Shown piece by piece: positions 38,254 through 46,692 of a DNA stretch of 64,000 nt. Both the position numbers and the translations under genes were made by a program. The notes beneath the pieces were generated by a model. It saw only the letters and a program-made list of their open reading frames with translations, searched no databases and was not told where the DNA came from. Numbering within the stretch: the stretch's first letter is position 1; every line of letters starts with the position of its first letter. The stretch lies in contig NZ_AP025018.1 of the NCBI RefSeq assembly GCF_019977735.1, forward strand, positions 4,464,001-4,528,000, written 5' to 3'. This stretch comes from Calothrix sp. PCC 7716 (GTDB taxonomy: Bacteria; Cyanobacteriota; Cyanobacteriia; Cyanobacteriales; Nostocaceae).

Positions 38254-38547
38254 AAAATAAGTTAGGAGTTAGGAGTTAGGAGCTAGGAATTGTAGAGACG
38301 TTACATGTAACGTCTGTACAGAATTTATGCTGCGAACGAATAGGTCAAATTTAATGGCGCCTCTCGTTTTATATTTAAATAAGTAGCGGGTTATTATCTC
38401 TTTTCTCTGTGTTCTCAGCGCCTCTGTGGTAAAAAATATATCACTGCACAGGCGAAGAAGGGCTATGCTACAACCCACTTCTGCATTTGTTGGGTTGCGC
38501 GATAGCGAAACCCAACCTACGACTCAGCACTCATCACTCAGCACTCA
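38254..38547. repeat. Repeat-packed spacer between two ATPase genes
   Basis: From the left: a heptamer tandem (GTTAGGA, about three units, 38271-38289), a decayed ACTGCACAGGC hairpin (38442-38472), a GTTGGGT...ACCCAAC hairpin (38486-38520) and an ACTCAGCACTCATC tandem (38521-38556). The heptamers lie within 20-40 bases of the AAA-GUN4 start codon. Confidence 0.7.
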
Positions 38548-40197
38548 TCACTCAATTAGACGCACGCAGAAATATTGCCTATATAAGTCGCAGCTAGGAA
38601 TACAATCATTGCCAGAAAGCTTGACTAAACCTAAGCTTTGCAATTTAAAGCTAACCTCTGAATCAACAGGTACAGGAAATTTAGCCATCACCACCTTTTT
38701 ATAAGCATCTTTTAATAAAGGATTATGCTGTAAGTTCCAAAGTAGCTGACGTAAATGGTTTGCGTAAATACCTTGTTCGGTTGGTGCAAGCTGTAAAAGC
38801 TGTTTGAGAGTAGTTTGCTGATTTTTGAGTTGATTTTTTAGATTTGAGAATGCTTGCTGTACTAAATAAGGATGTCCTCCTACTAACTGCATTAGTTGAT
38901 TGATTCCTTGTTCTCCAACTTGCCCATTTAAGTGATAACATGCAGCTACTGCTTCTACCTGACTTTGAGTAAATTCAGGTAAATCAATTGCTAACCCAAC
39001 GTTGAAGGGGGAATAGTTGGTATCGAGTGTAGGATAAGCATCAGTGGAATGAACCACAAGTAAGCGCATTTTTTTCCAAATGTTGCCTATTTTATCCCCT
39101 TGTTTGGCTTTTTCATACCAACTTCGCAGGAGTTTGCTAAATTCAGAGAAAATATCAGGGTAATCAAACAGCAATTCAAAGTTATCTATGGCAAGTACGA
39201 GCGGATTTTCTATATCGGTTAATAAATAGCGTTGAAAGTAACGAGTACAGTTTTTATTTAATCCATATATATCTTCCCAATGCTCCGATAGCTTTGTTTC
39301 CATATCCAAGCTCTCGGAAACATCTGCACACAACCATTGTAAAAAGCTTTGCAAGTCTTTAAGTACCGAACTTTCTGCGAGTTTTAAATCTAATTTCGCT
39401 GTTGCATAACCCTGTTCGCTAGCATAAGAGAGCAAATTTTCCAATAGTGAAGTCTTGCCCATTTTAGTCGGCGCCTTAATTCGTATCAAGGCGCCTGTAT
39501 GTAAAATCGTCTCATAGCATTTTGTCTCAACTGGCGGTCGATTAATATATACATTTGTATCAAAGTTATCATCAGCGGTATCTGGCAACTCTACCTCAGA
39601 TTCTGATTCGCATGGCGCCTGTAAATCATCTTTTGTAACTAGCTGCGGTATTAGTTCCTGGGGTATTCCCGCAATTTTAATTAAACTGCAACCTAATTGA
39701 TACGCAAATTTATAACCTTTACCAGCTCCCAACGCATCGTAAAAACCTACAGCAAACTCTAATGCTGCTCTATCTTCAATTGTATTACTCATACCCACCA
39801 CATAATTAATATGTCGGGCTATTTCCTTTGCTTGATATTCAGAGTAGCAAGCATTGAGGACAACGCACTCTACTTGCTCGCTGAAGAGTTGGAATAATTG
39901 AGCTAAAGCTGCTGCATCAATTAATCTAGTTTGACCTGCCTCCGATTCAAATAGCAACCCTTCCTCACCCGCACCATGTCCAGAAAAATGTATAATTTGC
40001 GGCTCGCAGTCGAGAATAGCTCTGTGAATATCCCGATACTTAACTGCCTCTGCTGTGTTGATTATATATTTGTCACGGTGCTTAGAACGCTTCAAGCCCT
40101 CTTTAATTTCACGCATTTCTTCATCTAGACGCAGCCTAGATGTACTGAGAGGGTTTGCGGACATTAATAGGATTTTAGTATAAAAATTATCGTCCAT
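38548..40197 (-). CDS. CHAT-domain protease fused to AAA ATPase
   Basis: A 549-residue protein. The N-terminal 180 residues are a CHAT domain, a caspase-like peptidase fold: the catalytic pair is H74 in HFSGHG and C117 in VVLNACYSEYQAKEIA. After a linker, an AAA_35/STAND-type ATPase starts with Walker A APTKMGKTS (242-250) and has Walker B LVLAIDNFE (333-341) and GGHPYLVQQ (about 450). CHAT proteases fused to ATPases are known from bacterial conflict systems, where activation leads to cleavage of a partner. It lies upstream of, and in the same direction as, the AAA-GUN4 gene, a possible substrate or co-worker. Start is ATG at 40197. Confidence 0.88.
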   Translation of the reverse strand: MDDNFYTKILLMSANPLSTSRLRLDEEMREIKEGLKRSKHRDKYIINTAEAVKYRDIHRAILDCEPQIIHFSGHGAGEEGLLFESEAGQTRLIDAAALAQLFQLFSEQVECVVLNACYSEYQAKEIARHINYVVGMSNTIEDRAALEFAVGFYDALGAGKGYKFAYQLGCSLIKIAGIPQELIPQLVTKDDLQAPCESESEVELPDTADDNFDTNVYINRPPVETKCYETILHTGALIRIKAPTKMGKTSLLENLLSYASEQGYATAKLDLKLAESSVLKDLQSFLQWLCADVSESLDMETKLSEHWEDIYGLNKNCTRYFQRYLLTDIENPLVLAIDNFELLFDYPDIFSEFSKLLRSWYEKAKQGDKIGNIWKKMRLLVVHSTDAYPTLDTNYSPFNVGLAIDLPEFTQSQVEAVAACYHLNGQVGEQGINQLMQLVGGHPYLVQQAFSNLKNQLKNQQTTLKQLLQLAPTEQGIYANHLRQLLWNLQHNPLLKDAYKKVVMAKFPVPVDSEVSFKLQSLGLVKLSGNDCIPSCDLYRQYFCVRLIE

Positions 40198-40436
40198 ATT
40201 AACCAGTAAGTTTAATATTGAGGGCTATATCAAATTAGAGATATAGATTTATATAGGTAGATTTTAGGTAAATATATGCAGATTGAAGTTTGTTTATATT
40301 TTACATGAATAATCGGTTCAAAACCTATGCTAATAACGTAACTCCTCTGAAAGGGTTGGTTAATGCGTAAAATCTAGCTGTTTACTTGTATCTATATAAT
40401 AGCTATGAATCTACACTATTGAATCAAATCTGATTA

Positions 40437-41018
40437 ATGAAGCGCCATTTTAAAATAATTCTTGCAGTTGGAGTACTTTCAACGCTCTGTGCTATTCCAG
40501 TAGCAATTTTAGTAATTGATGGGTTACATGATGATATTCATCAAGCAGATAGTGCTGTGGTGCTAGGTAATAAAGTTGAAACCAATGGGAAACCCTCACC
40601 TCGTTTGCAAGCGAGATTAGATAAAACAATTCAATTGTATCAACAAGGTTTGTTTGCAAATGTAATTGTAAGTGGTGGAGTAGGTATTGAAGGTTTTGAC
40701 GAAGCAGTTGTTATGAAACAGTACCTTGTTGCTCATGGAATACCAGAAACGCGCGTTTATGTAGATAGCAACGGTAACACAACTTATCTAACCGCTAAAA
40801 ACACCGCGCGTATTATGAAAGAAAACAACTGGCAAAGCGTAATGGTTATTTCTCAATATTTCCATATACCCCGCTCTAAGCTAGCGCTAAATAAATTTGG
40901 TATTTCTCAAGTTTACTCAGCCCATGCTAATTTTTACGAATTACGAGATGTTTATTCTACCGCTAGAGAGGTGGTTGGTTATGCATCTTACTTATTCCGT
41001 ACTTATGATGCTAAATAG
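40437..41018 (+). CDS. YdcF/SanA-family (DUF218) membrane protein
   Basis: A 193-residue protein with an N-terminal membrane helix (about 6-27) and a DUF218 domain. Motifs: ADSAVVLGNKV, SPRLQARLDKTIQLYQQG, VIVSGGVG, NTTYLTAKNTARIMKENNW and ISQYFHIPRSKLALNKFG. Family members such as SanA and YdcF act on the cell envelope, with SanA linked to vancomycin resistance, but the reaction is not settled. Its 3' half is duplicated at 41700-41955. The sequence from about 40750 to 41000 is roughly 90 percent identical at the DNA level to that segment. Divergent from the CHAT gene. Confidence 0.88.
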   Translation: MKRHFKIILAVGVLSTLCAIPVAILVIDGLHDDIHQADSAVVLGNKVETNGKPSPRLQARLDKTIQLYQQGLFANVIVSGGVGIEGFDEAVVMKQYLVAHGIPETRVYVDSNGNTTYLTAKNTARIMKENNWQSVMVISQYFHIPRSKLALNKFGISQVYSAHANFYELRDVYSTAREVVGYASYLFRTYDAK

Positions 41019-41125
41019 TCAGAAATTTATAAGTGTGGTTATGATTTTATCAATCGCGCGTAAACAAAGCAACGCATTTTCAAGCGAGTTATCGTTAAAA
41101 TAGTAGTCTTAATATATTAATTAAT

Positions 41126-41530
41126 ATGCCATCAGAGACTGTTACCCTCCAAATACCAGAGATTATTTATACAAGACTGGTAAATACAGCCCGCGCGACT
41201 CATCGTCCTTTAGAAGAAATAATACTTCGTGTTTTACAAATAGGTAGTCCCCCTGCATGGGATGATATACCATCAGAGTTTCAAGCAGAAGTCGCATCGT
41301 TGGACAAATTAGATGACGATAGTTTGTGGCAAATAGCGCGCGCAAACAAAACAGCAAATGACATGGAACGATATAACGTCTTGCTTGAAGGTAACTCAAA
41401 CGGTACTCTTAGTCAGGAGGAACGTTTGGAGTTAATGGCACTACGGCATGAGATGGATAGTTTTATGTTATGTAAAGCTCAGGCAAGTGTGTTACTCCGT
41501 TGGCGAGGACATAATGTACAAGCTCGGTAA
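41126..41530 (+). CDS. Conserved cyanobacterial hypothetical, companion of HNH gene
   Basis: A 134-residue protein beginning MPSETVTLQIPEIIYTRLVN, the pattern of a ribbon-helix-helix-like or coiled antitoxin N-terminus, followed by acidic helices (FQAEVASLDKLDDDSLWQIA) and a basic C-terminus (LLRWRGHNVQAR). I recall a recurring two-gene pair in Nostocales in which such a protein precedes an HNH endonuclease. Here the next frame starts 7 bp later with such an HNH N-terminus, but truncated. It may have been an antitoxin-like or regulatory partner. If so, it is now probably orphaned. Confidence 0.7.
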   Translation: MPSETVTLQIPEIIYTRLVNTARATHRPLEEIILRVLQIGSPPAWDDIPSEFQAEVASLDKLDDDSLWQIARANKTANDMERYNVLLEGNSNGTLSQEERLELMALRHEMDSFMLCKAQASVLLRWRGHNVQAR

Positions 41531-41536
41531 TTAGTT

Positions 41537-41956
41537 GTGTCTACATATATTTCTGAGAGTTTAAGAAATCAAATAGTCTCCATAGACTTATCAAGGTGTT
41601 GCTATTGTTTAACTACCGAAGCTAACAGTGGTATACCTATGACGTATGACCATATTCGACCTGTTTCTAAAAATGGAGAAAATGGAATACCATCTGCACG
41701 TATTTACGTAGATAGCAATGGTAACACAACTTATCTAACTGCTAAAAACACCGCGCGTATTATGAAAGAAAGAAATTGGCAGAGCGTGATGGTTATTTCT
41801 CAATATTTCCATATTCCTCGCTCTAAGCTTGCTTTAAATAAATTTGGTGTTTCTCAAGTATATTCAGCCCATGCTAATTTTTATGAATTAAGGGATATTT
41901 ACTCGACTGCTAGAGAAGTTGTTGGTTATGCATCTTACTTATTTAGGCAAAGATAG
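41537..41956 (+). pseudogene. Chimera: HNH endonuclease N-terminus joined to YdcF C-terminal half
   Basis: A 139-codon open frame starting at GTG. Residues 1-52 are the start of an HNH endonuclease (CCYCLTTEANSG, then TYDHIRPVSKNGENG, with C22/C25 and H41 as metal and catalytic positions). From about residue 54 the sequence switches to the DUF218 C-terminal half (ARIYVDSNGNTTYLTAK to YASYLFR), nearly the same as residues 105-190 of the gene at 40437. Both halves are incomplete: the HNH lacks its last His/Asn part and the YdcF half lacks its N-terminal Rossmann strand. The fusion is in frame, so a product is possible, but it is more likely a by-product of a 250-bp segmental duplication. Confidence 0.75.
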
Positions 41957-41980
41957 CTCACATTTTGTACCAGCGTATTA

Positions 41981-42184
41981 ATGCTTCGTTTTTGAGCATG
42001 ACATATAGAGATGCTTCGTTCCTCAGCATGACATATGGAGATGCTTCGTTTCTCAGCATGACATGAGATGCTTCGTTTCTCAGCATGACATGAGATGCTT
42101 CGTTCCTCAGCATGACATGAGATGCTTCGTTCCTCAGCATGACATGAGATGCTTCGTTCCTCAGCATGACATATACAGATGCTT
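41981..42184. repeat. 27-30-bp tandem array, seven copies of ATGCTTCGTTnCTCAGCATGACAT
   Basis: The unit begins ATGCTTCGTT(C/T)CTCAGC and ends ATGACATGAG or ATGACATATAGAG. Central units are 27 bp and the outer ones 30. GCT...AGC makes each unit a small hairpin. The related single elements at 10000-10085 read TTCACTGCG instead of TTCGTTCCT. It follows the chimera directly. Confidence 0.9.
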
Positions 42185-42511
42185 TTAAAGTTGAATCGAG
42201 CGGATTGTTGGCACCATCTTTTTCATCCTTTAACACATATGTTTATTTTATTCAAGAGAAGTTTTTAAAATTCTGAAATCGCAGGTAGTCAAACTGGCGC
42301 CAAACGTTAAGTTTTCCTTTAGTAAATACGCAGAAAATAGGCGGTATGGAAGCAAGAAGCGATAATCGCCTGATTTAAGGCGAAAATTCCAAGAGTTAAT
42401 ATAAGTTTACAAAGTCATTAAAATATCACAAAGATAGTATAAATAGTAAGCAACATTGGGTTAAGACAGTGAACAATACCCATAGCTAGATATTAGAGTA
42501 GGCATCCCTCT

Positions 42512-45073
42512 ATGCAGCCCATTCGCACTTTTAACGTATCACCATCTTTACCATCTCGACTTGAACCATTGCGAAAACTCGCATATAACTTGCATTGGGA
42601 TTGGAATGTAGAAGCAAAAGACTTATTTCGGCGCCTAGACCCCGATTTATGGGAAAGTAGTCGTCATAACCCAGTTTTGATGCTGGGTACAATTAGCCAA
42701 GCACGTTTAACGGAAGTAGTGGAAGATGAAGGCTTCCTCGCGCAAATGGGTCGTGCAGCGCAACAGTTAGAAGATTATTTGAAAGAACGTACCTGGTATC
42801 AAAAACAGCGTGCAGGTAACCCAAAGGAATGTTACGCTTACTTTTCTGCTGAGTTTGGGTTGGCTGACTGCTTACCTGTGTATTCAGGTGGTTTAGGGGT
42901 TTTAGCAGGGGATCACCTGAAATCAGCAAGTGACTTAGGTTTACCTTTGGTTGGTGTTGGTTTACTTTATCAGCAAGGGTATTTCGCACAGTATCTCAAC
43001 GCTGATGGTTGGCAGCAAGAACGTTACCCCATCAACGATTTTTACAACATGCCGTTACACCTCGAACGTAAAGAGGACGGTTCGGAGTTAATAATTGAGG
43101 TAGACTATCCAGGACGCAAGGTTTACGCGCGCGTGTGGCGAGTTCAGGTAGGGTCTGTACCACTCTACATGCTCGATACTAATATTGAGCCTAATAATCC
43201 TTACGACCATAATATTACCGACCAGTTATATGGTGGTGATATCGACATGCGTATCCACCAAGAAATTATGCTGGGTATTGGTGGTGTACGGATGCTTAAA
43301 GCTTTAGGTTACAATGTAACTTCGTACCACATGAACGAAGGACATGCGGCGTTCTCAGCATTAGAACGTATCCGTATGTACATTCAAGAGCAAGGTTTGA
43401 ATTATTCAACCGCGCGGCAAGTTGTAATTTCCTCAAATATCTTTACTACCCATACTCCTGTACCTGCTGGTATAGATTTGTTCTCGCCTGACAAGATGCT
43501 GTATTACCTGGGGTATTACGCTGATATTTTCGGTATGAACAAAGAGCAATTTCTCGGTTTAGGTCGAGAGAATACGGGTGATTTGTCGGCACCGTTTAGT
43601 ATGGCGGTACTGGCTTTAAAAATGGCGACTTTCTCGAACGGTGTAGCGCAGTTGCACGGGGTTGTATCGCGTCAGATGTTTAAAGGGTTATGGCAAGGTG
43701 TACCTGTTGATGAAGTACCTATTGGTGCCATAACCAACGGTGTACACGCTCGTAGTTGTGTAGCAAAATCAACACAAGAACTATACGACCGTTATTTAGG
43801 ACCTAACTGGTCATCGGCAGGTGTAGATAGCCCATTGTGGGAACGTATGGATGCCATACCAGATGAGGAATTGTGGCGTAACCATGAACGCTGTCGCTTG
43901 GATATGGTACTTTATGTACGTGAACGTTTGGTTAAACATTTACGTGATAGAGGCGCCTCACCATCAGAAATTGCCCAAGCGCAAGAAGTCCTTGACCCGA
44001 AAGTATTTACGATTGGTTTCGCTCGTCGTTTTGCCACCTACAAACGTGCGACACTCTGGATGAGCGATATCGAGCGCATCAGAAAGATAATCTTGGCAAA
44101 CAAAGACCGCAAAGTACAGTTTGTAATTTCTGGTAAAGCACACCCCAAAGATATCCCAGGTAAAGAACTTATCCGCGATATTAACCACTTTATTGAAGAA
44201 GAAGGCTTACAAAAACAAATCGTCTTTGTTCCCAACTACGATATTTACATCGCGCGGTTGATGGTGTCGGGTTGCGATATCTGGTTAAATACACCAAGGC
44301 GCCCACGCGAAGCTTCGGGAACAAGCGGTATGAAAGCGGCAATGAACGGCTTACCAAATTTGAGTGTTCTTGATGGCTGGTGGGACGAAGCAGATTATGT
44401 AAGCACAGGCTGGGCAATTGGACATGGTGAAATGTACGATGACCCCAACTACCAAGACGAAATCGAAGCAAATGCGCTATACGATTTATTAGAGAAAGAA
44501 GTCGTGCCATTGTTCTACGACCGTGACGCTGACGCTTTACCAAGACGTTGGGTAGCGAAAATGAAAGATGCAATTCGCTTGAATTGTCCCTTCTTTAACA
44601 CCGCGCGGATGGTAGGAGAATATGCACAACGTGCTTATTTCCCAGCTAGCGACCGCTATTACAATCTCACCGCAAATAATTACGCTCCAGCTAAAGAACT
44701 TGCAGATTGGAAAGACAAACTAAGAACTAGTTGGTTCAATATCAAAATCAAAGATATCGATGTATCATCTGAAACTGATATTTTGGTTAATCAAAATGTT
44801 AACGTTACAGCAAAAGTTGACTTGGCAGGCTTGACTAATTCGGACGTACAAGTCGAATTATATCAAGGCGCCATCGATGCTAACGGCGAAATCGTCAACG
44901 GCGTACCTGTTGTAATGGAATACAAAGGCACTGGCGAACACGATTTAAGTACTTACACTGCTGAGATTGTATACAATACATCCGGCTTACAAGGCTTATC
45001 ACTGCGCGTATTACCAAAACACGAATACCTATCAAGCGCTTACGAACCCAGATTAATTGTTTGGGCAGAGTAA
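42512..45073 (+). CDS. glgP: Alpha-glucan (glycogen/maltodextrin) phosphorylase
   Basis: Removes glucose-1-phosphate from non-reducing ends of glycogen in the cytosol. An 853-residue GT35 enzyme of the class with an N-terminal DUF3417 region (PSLPSRLEPLRKLAYNLHWDW). The pyridoxal-phosphate and active-site motifs are near residues 598-612, EASGTSGMKAAMNG, where the K binds PLP. Earlier blocks include YFSAEFGLADCLPVYSGGLG and the substrate loop HMNEGHAAFSALE. The C-terminal 100 residues are a beta-sandwich-like tail. No other glycogen genes are near. A 330-bp upstream spacer separates it from the tandem array. Cyanobacteria often carry two phosphorylases and this looks like one of them. Confidence 0.95.
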   Translation: MQPIRTFNVSPSLPSRLEPLRKLAYNLHWDWNVEAKDLFRRLDPDLWESSRHNPVLMLGTISQARLTEVVEDEGFLAQMGRAAQQLEDYLKERTWYQKQRAGNPKECYAYFSAEFGLADCLPVYSGGLGVLAGDHLKSASDLGLPLVGVGLLYQQGYFAQYLNADGWQQERYPINDFYNMPLHLERKEDGSELIIEVDYPGRKVYARVWRVQVGSVPLYMLDTNIEPNNPYDHNITDQLYGGDIDMRIHQEIMLGIGGVRMLKALGYNVTSYHMNEGHAAFSALERIRMYIQEQGLNYSTARQVVISSNIFTTHTPVPAGIDLFSPDKMLYYLGYYADIFGMNKEQFLGLGRENTGDLSAPFSMAVLALKMATFSNGVAQLHGVVSRQMFKGLWQGVPVDEVPIGAITNGVHARSCVAKSTQELYDRYLGPNWSSAGVDSPLWERMDAIPDEELWRNHERCRLDMVLYVRERLVKHLRDRGASPSEIAQAQEVLDPKVFTIGFARRFATYKRATLWMSDIERIRKIILANKDRKVQFVISGKAHPKDIPGKELIRDINHFIEEEGLQKQIVFVPNYDIYIARLMVSGCDIWLNTPRRPREASGTSGMKAAMNGLPNLSVLDGWWDEADYVSTGWAIGHGEMYDDPNYQDEIEANALYDLLEKEVVPLFYDRDADALPRRWVAKMKDAIRLNCPFFNTARMVGEYAQRAYFPASDRYYNLTANNYAPAKELADWKDKLRTSWFNIKIKDIDVSSETDILVNQNVNVTAKVDLAGLTNSDVQVELYQGAIDANGEIVNGVPVVMEYKGTGEHDLSTYTAEIVYNTSGLQGLSLRVLPKHEYLSSAYEPRLIVWAE

Positions 45074-45082
45074 GAGTAGAAA

Positions 45083-45154
45083 GTGCTGAGTTCTGAGTGC
45101 TGAGTAGTCAGTGTTGAGTATTAATCTTGTGGGGTGGGCATCCTTGCCCGCCCT
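45083..45154. repeat. GTGCTGAGT tandem and GGGCATCC palindrome variant
   Basis: GAGTGCTGAGT-type units at 45088-45120 (the same words, inverted, are at 38521-38556) followed by GGGGTGGGCATCCTTGCCCGCCC (three bases over a 20-base core) at 45129-45154. It ends in CTTTT and may terminate glgP transcription. Confidence 0.65.
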
Positions 45155-45237
45155 TTTAATTAGAGCTTATTGCAAAAAACAGATTTACAAAAGCTTTGCG
45201 AAAGTATTGTTAGTATAAAAAAACGACACTTGGAAAA

Positions 45238-45642
45238 ATGACGACTCGTTTAAAAACACCTAGTAATTACTATCTTGAGTTAATCACAACTTTTCCTCCA
45301 CGCCCAATTACTAACGAAGAGGAGTTAGTTGCTACTCAAGAACGTATCGATTCTATTTTAGATAAAAGAAATATTACTCAGGATGATAAAAACTACTTAA
45401 GAGTGCTTGGTACTTTAGTTTATGATTATGAGCAGCAACATGAACCTATGCCTGTTCTAAAAGGAATTGAGATGATAGAAGCTTTACTAGAAGAATCTAA
45501 CCAAGAGCCTAGAGACTTGGTAGCAATTGTTGGCAATGAGACTGATGTTGAAGATATCTTGAGTGGTAAGCGGGCGCCTAGTCAAGATGAAATTGAAAAA
45601 CTTGCAAAATTTTTCAAGATATCTCAATCGCTTCTTTATTAA
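45238..45642 (+). CDS. HigA-like HTH antitoxin/regulator
   Basis: A 134-residue protein of the HigA/HTH-XRE type. The first 80 residues (PRPITNEEELVATQERIDSI and DKNYLRVLGTLVYDYEQQH) are the acidic helical part typical of HigA-family antitoxins with the LEQ-like ALLEE linker. The HTH is in residues about 85-134 (RDLVAIVGNETDVEDILSGK). Such proteins bind and repress a HigB toxin and its promoter. No higB-like gene is visible next to it: upstream there is only 164 bp. An orphan regulator or a partner encoded elsewhere is likely. Confidence 0.78.
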   Translation: MTTRLKTPSNYYLELITTFPPRPITNEEELVATQERIDSILDKRNITQDDKNYLRVLGTLVYDYEQQHEPMPVLKGIEMIEALLEESNQEPRDLVAIVGNETDVEDILSGKRAPSQDEIEKLAKFFKISQSLLY

Positions 45643-45721
45643 AAATCTATTGCAAAAAAAATTTTTACTTTAAATTTATTGTGTAGGTTGGTATATAGTA
45701 AAATCTAAATATAACAAACAT

Positions 45722-46009
45722 ATGCATGACTCAACTACCTATATCGAAGTTTGTAACAACTTTGAGAAAATTTACGAGCAAGCACTTTCAACTCGTAAAC
45801 CAGTTGTTGTTACCAAAGAAGGCGCCGAAAGCGTTGCAGTTATCCCAACCGCAGAACTAAATAGCATTATTGAAACTGCTTATTTATTTCAGTCACCCGA
45901 AAATGCATCACGTTTAGTTGCTGCTATTAAACGCGCAAAAGCAAAAACGTTTAAACCAAGAACAGTAAAAGAGTTACGTCAGGAGTTTGGACTTGTCAAA
46001 GAAGAGTAA
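45722..46009 (+). CDS. Phd/YefM-family antitoxin
   Basis: A 95-residue antitoxin-like protein. The start (STTYIEVCNNFEKIYEQALSTRKPVVVTKEG) and the ESVAVIPTAELNSIIETAYLFQSPEN segment match Phd/YefM proteins, which dimerise, bind their promoter and hold a RelE-family (YoeB/Txe) or Doc toxin. The last part (RTVKELRQEFGLVKEE) would wrap the toxin. A toxin gene normally follows immediately or overlaps. Here only a 31-codon ORF from TTG 45993 overlaps the 3' end, with no RelE-like motif, so the antitoxin appears to have lost its toxin. RelE-type toxin absence could also reflect stabilisation of a plasmid remnant. Confidence 0.85.
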   Translation: MHDSTTYIEVCNNFEKIYEQALSTRKPVVVTKEGAESVAVIPTAELNSIIETAYLFQSPENASRLVAAIKRAKAKTFKPRTVKELRQEFGLVKEE

Positions 46010-46161
46010 AAAAAGTTTGCGATTTACTGAAAGTCAGCTAAGTATTGCCCAATCTGCTGCTTTAATAATTAAAAATAAAAATAAGTAGATTTTTTCGCGT
46101 TTAAATTATTGCTAGGCTAAATCCAAGGTTACATCGTAATTTTGCTCTTTCAAGGAATTTA

Positions 46162-46689
46162 TTAATTTCTGTTATTGGTGATTTTATCAATAGTTAGTAT
46201 TGTTGTCATCGGAAGCAAAAGAGATAACTCTTTATTTTGAAATGGGATAAAACCATAATGTAGATAAAATCTCTTTGCTTCTTCGTCTATTGCATCAACT
46301 TTTACTGCAAAAATAGCCATTTCTGAACTTACACGTACTGCTCTATCTAATGCGTGTATTAAAAGCGTTTCTCCAAGCCGTTGACCTTGCATTCGTCTGT
46401 CTGCTGCTAACCTTCCAATCAGCATAGCAGGCGCCGGATACTTTGGTAATTTTTTGGAAAGATGTTGCGGAATATTCTCAAATTTAATACTAGAAGCACT
46501 TGTGGAATAGTAACCAACAACTTCTGGATTGTCAACGCTATCCAAAGTTGCAACAAAGGTTTTTGAATACCCGCGCTTGGCATCTTGCCCAGCTATTTTT
46601 TTCAAATAGTCGTTTAATGTAGGTTTTCCACAATCAAATGATTCCCTATTGTGAAAGCTGCTGTTTAAGGGTGAGATATAAAAGTTCAC
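46162..46689 (-). CDS. GNAT toxin of TacT/AtaT type
   Basis: A 175-residue acetyltransferase that in known systems acetylates aminoacyl-tRNA and halts translation. The start (NSSFHNRESFDCGKPTLNDYLKKIAGQD) has the F-CG-LN-YL-QD signature of this toxin branch. The acetyl-CoA loop RRMQGQRLGETLL lies at about 95-107 and the C-terminal VDAIDEEAKRFYLHYGFIP is characteristic. The toxin follows the DUF1778 antitoxin gene after 3 bp, in the canonical antitoxin-first order on the minus strand. The target tRNA cannot be told. Confidence 0.92.
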   Translation of the reverse strand: MNFYISPLNSSFHNRESFDCGKPTLNDYLKKIAGQDAKRGYSKTFVATLDSVDNPEVVGYYSTSASSIKFENIPQHLSKKLPKYPAPAMLIGRLAADRRMQGQRLGETLLIHALDRAVRVSSEMAIFAVKVDAIDEEAKRFYLHYGFIPFQNKELSLLLPMTTILTIDKITNNRN

Positions 46690-46692
46690 TAT

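Noticed and set aside
40306..40336. GGTTCAAAACC stretch considered as a tRNA T-arm
   Set aside because: No acceptor, D or anticodon arms pair around it; no tRNA found.
41981..42184. Possible CRISPR array
   Set aside because: The units are contiguous with no unique spacers and there are no cas genes nearby.
41958..42236. Minus-strand ORF with repeated MLRNEASHV units
   Set aside because: It is only the translation of the tandem repeat array at 41981-42184 and has no independent support.
45993..46088. 31-codon frame from TTG overlapping the Phd-like gene, considered as a toxin
   Set aside because: Too short for any RelE/Doc toxin and without motif; kept only as a note in the antitoxin finding.
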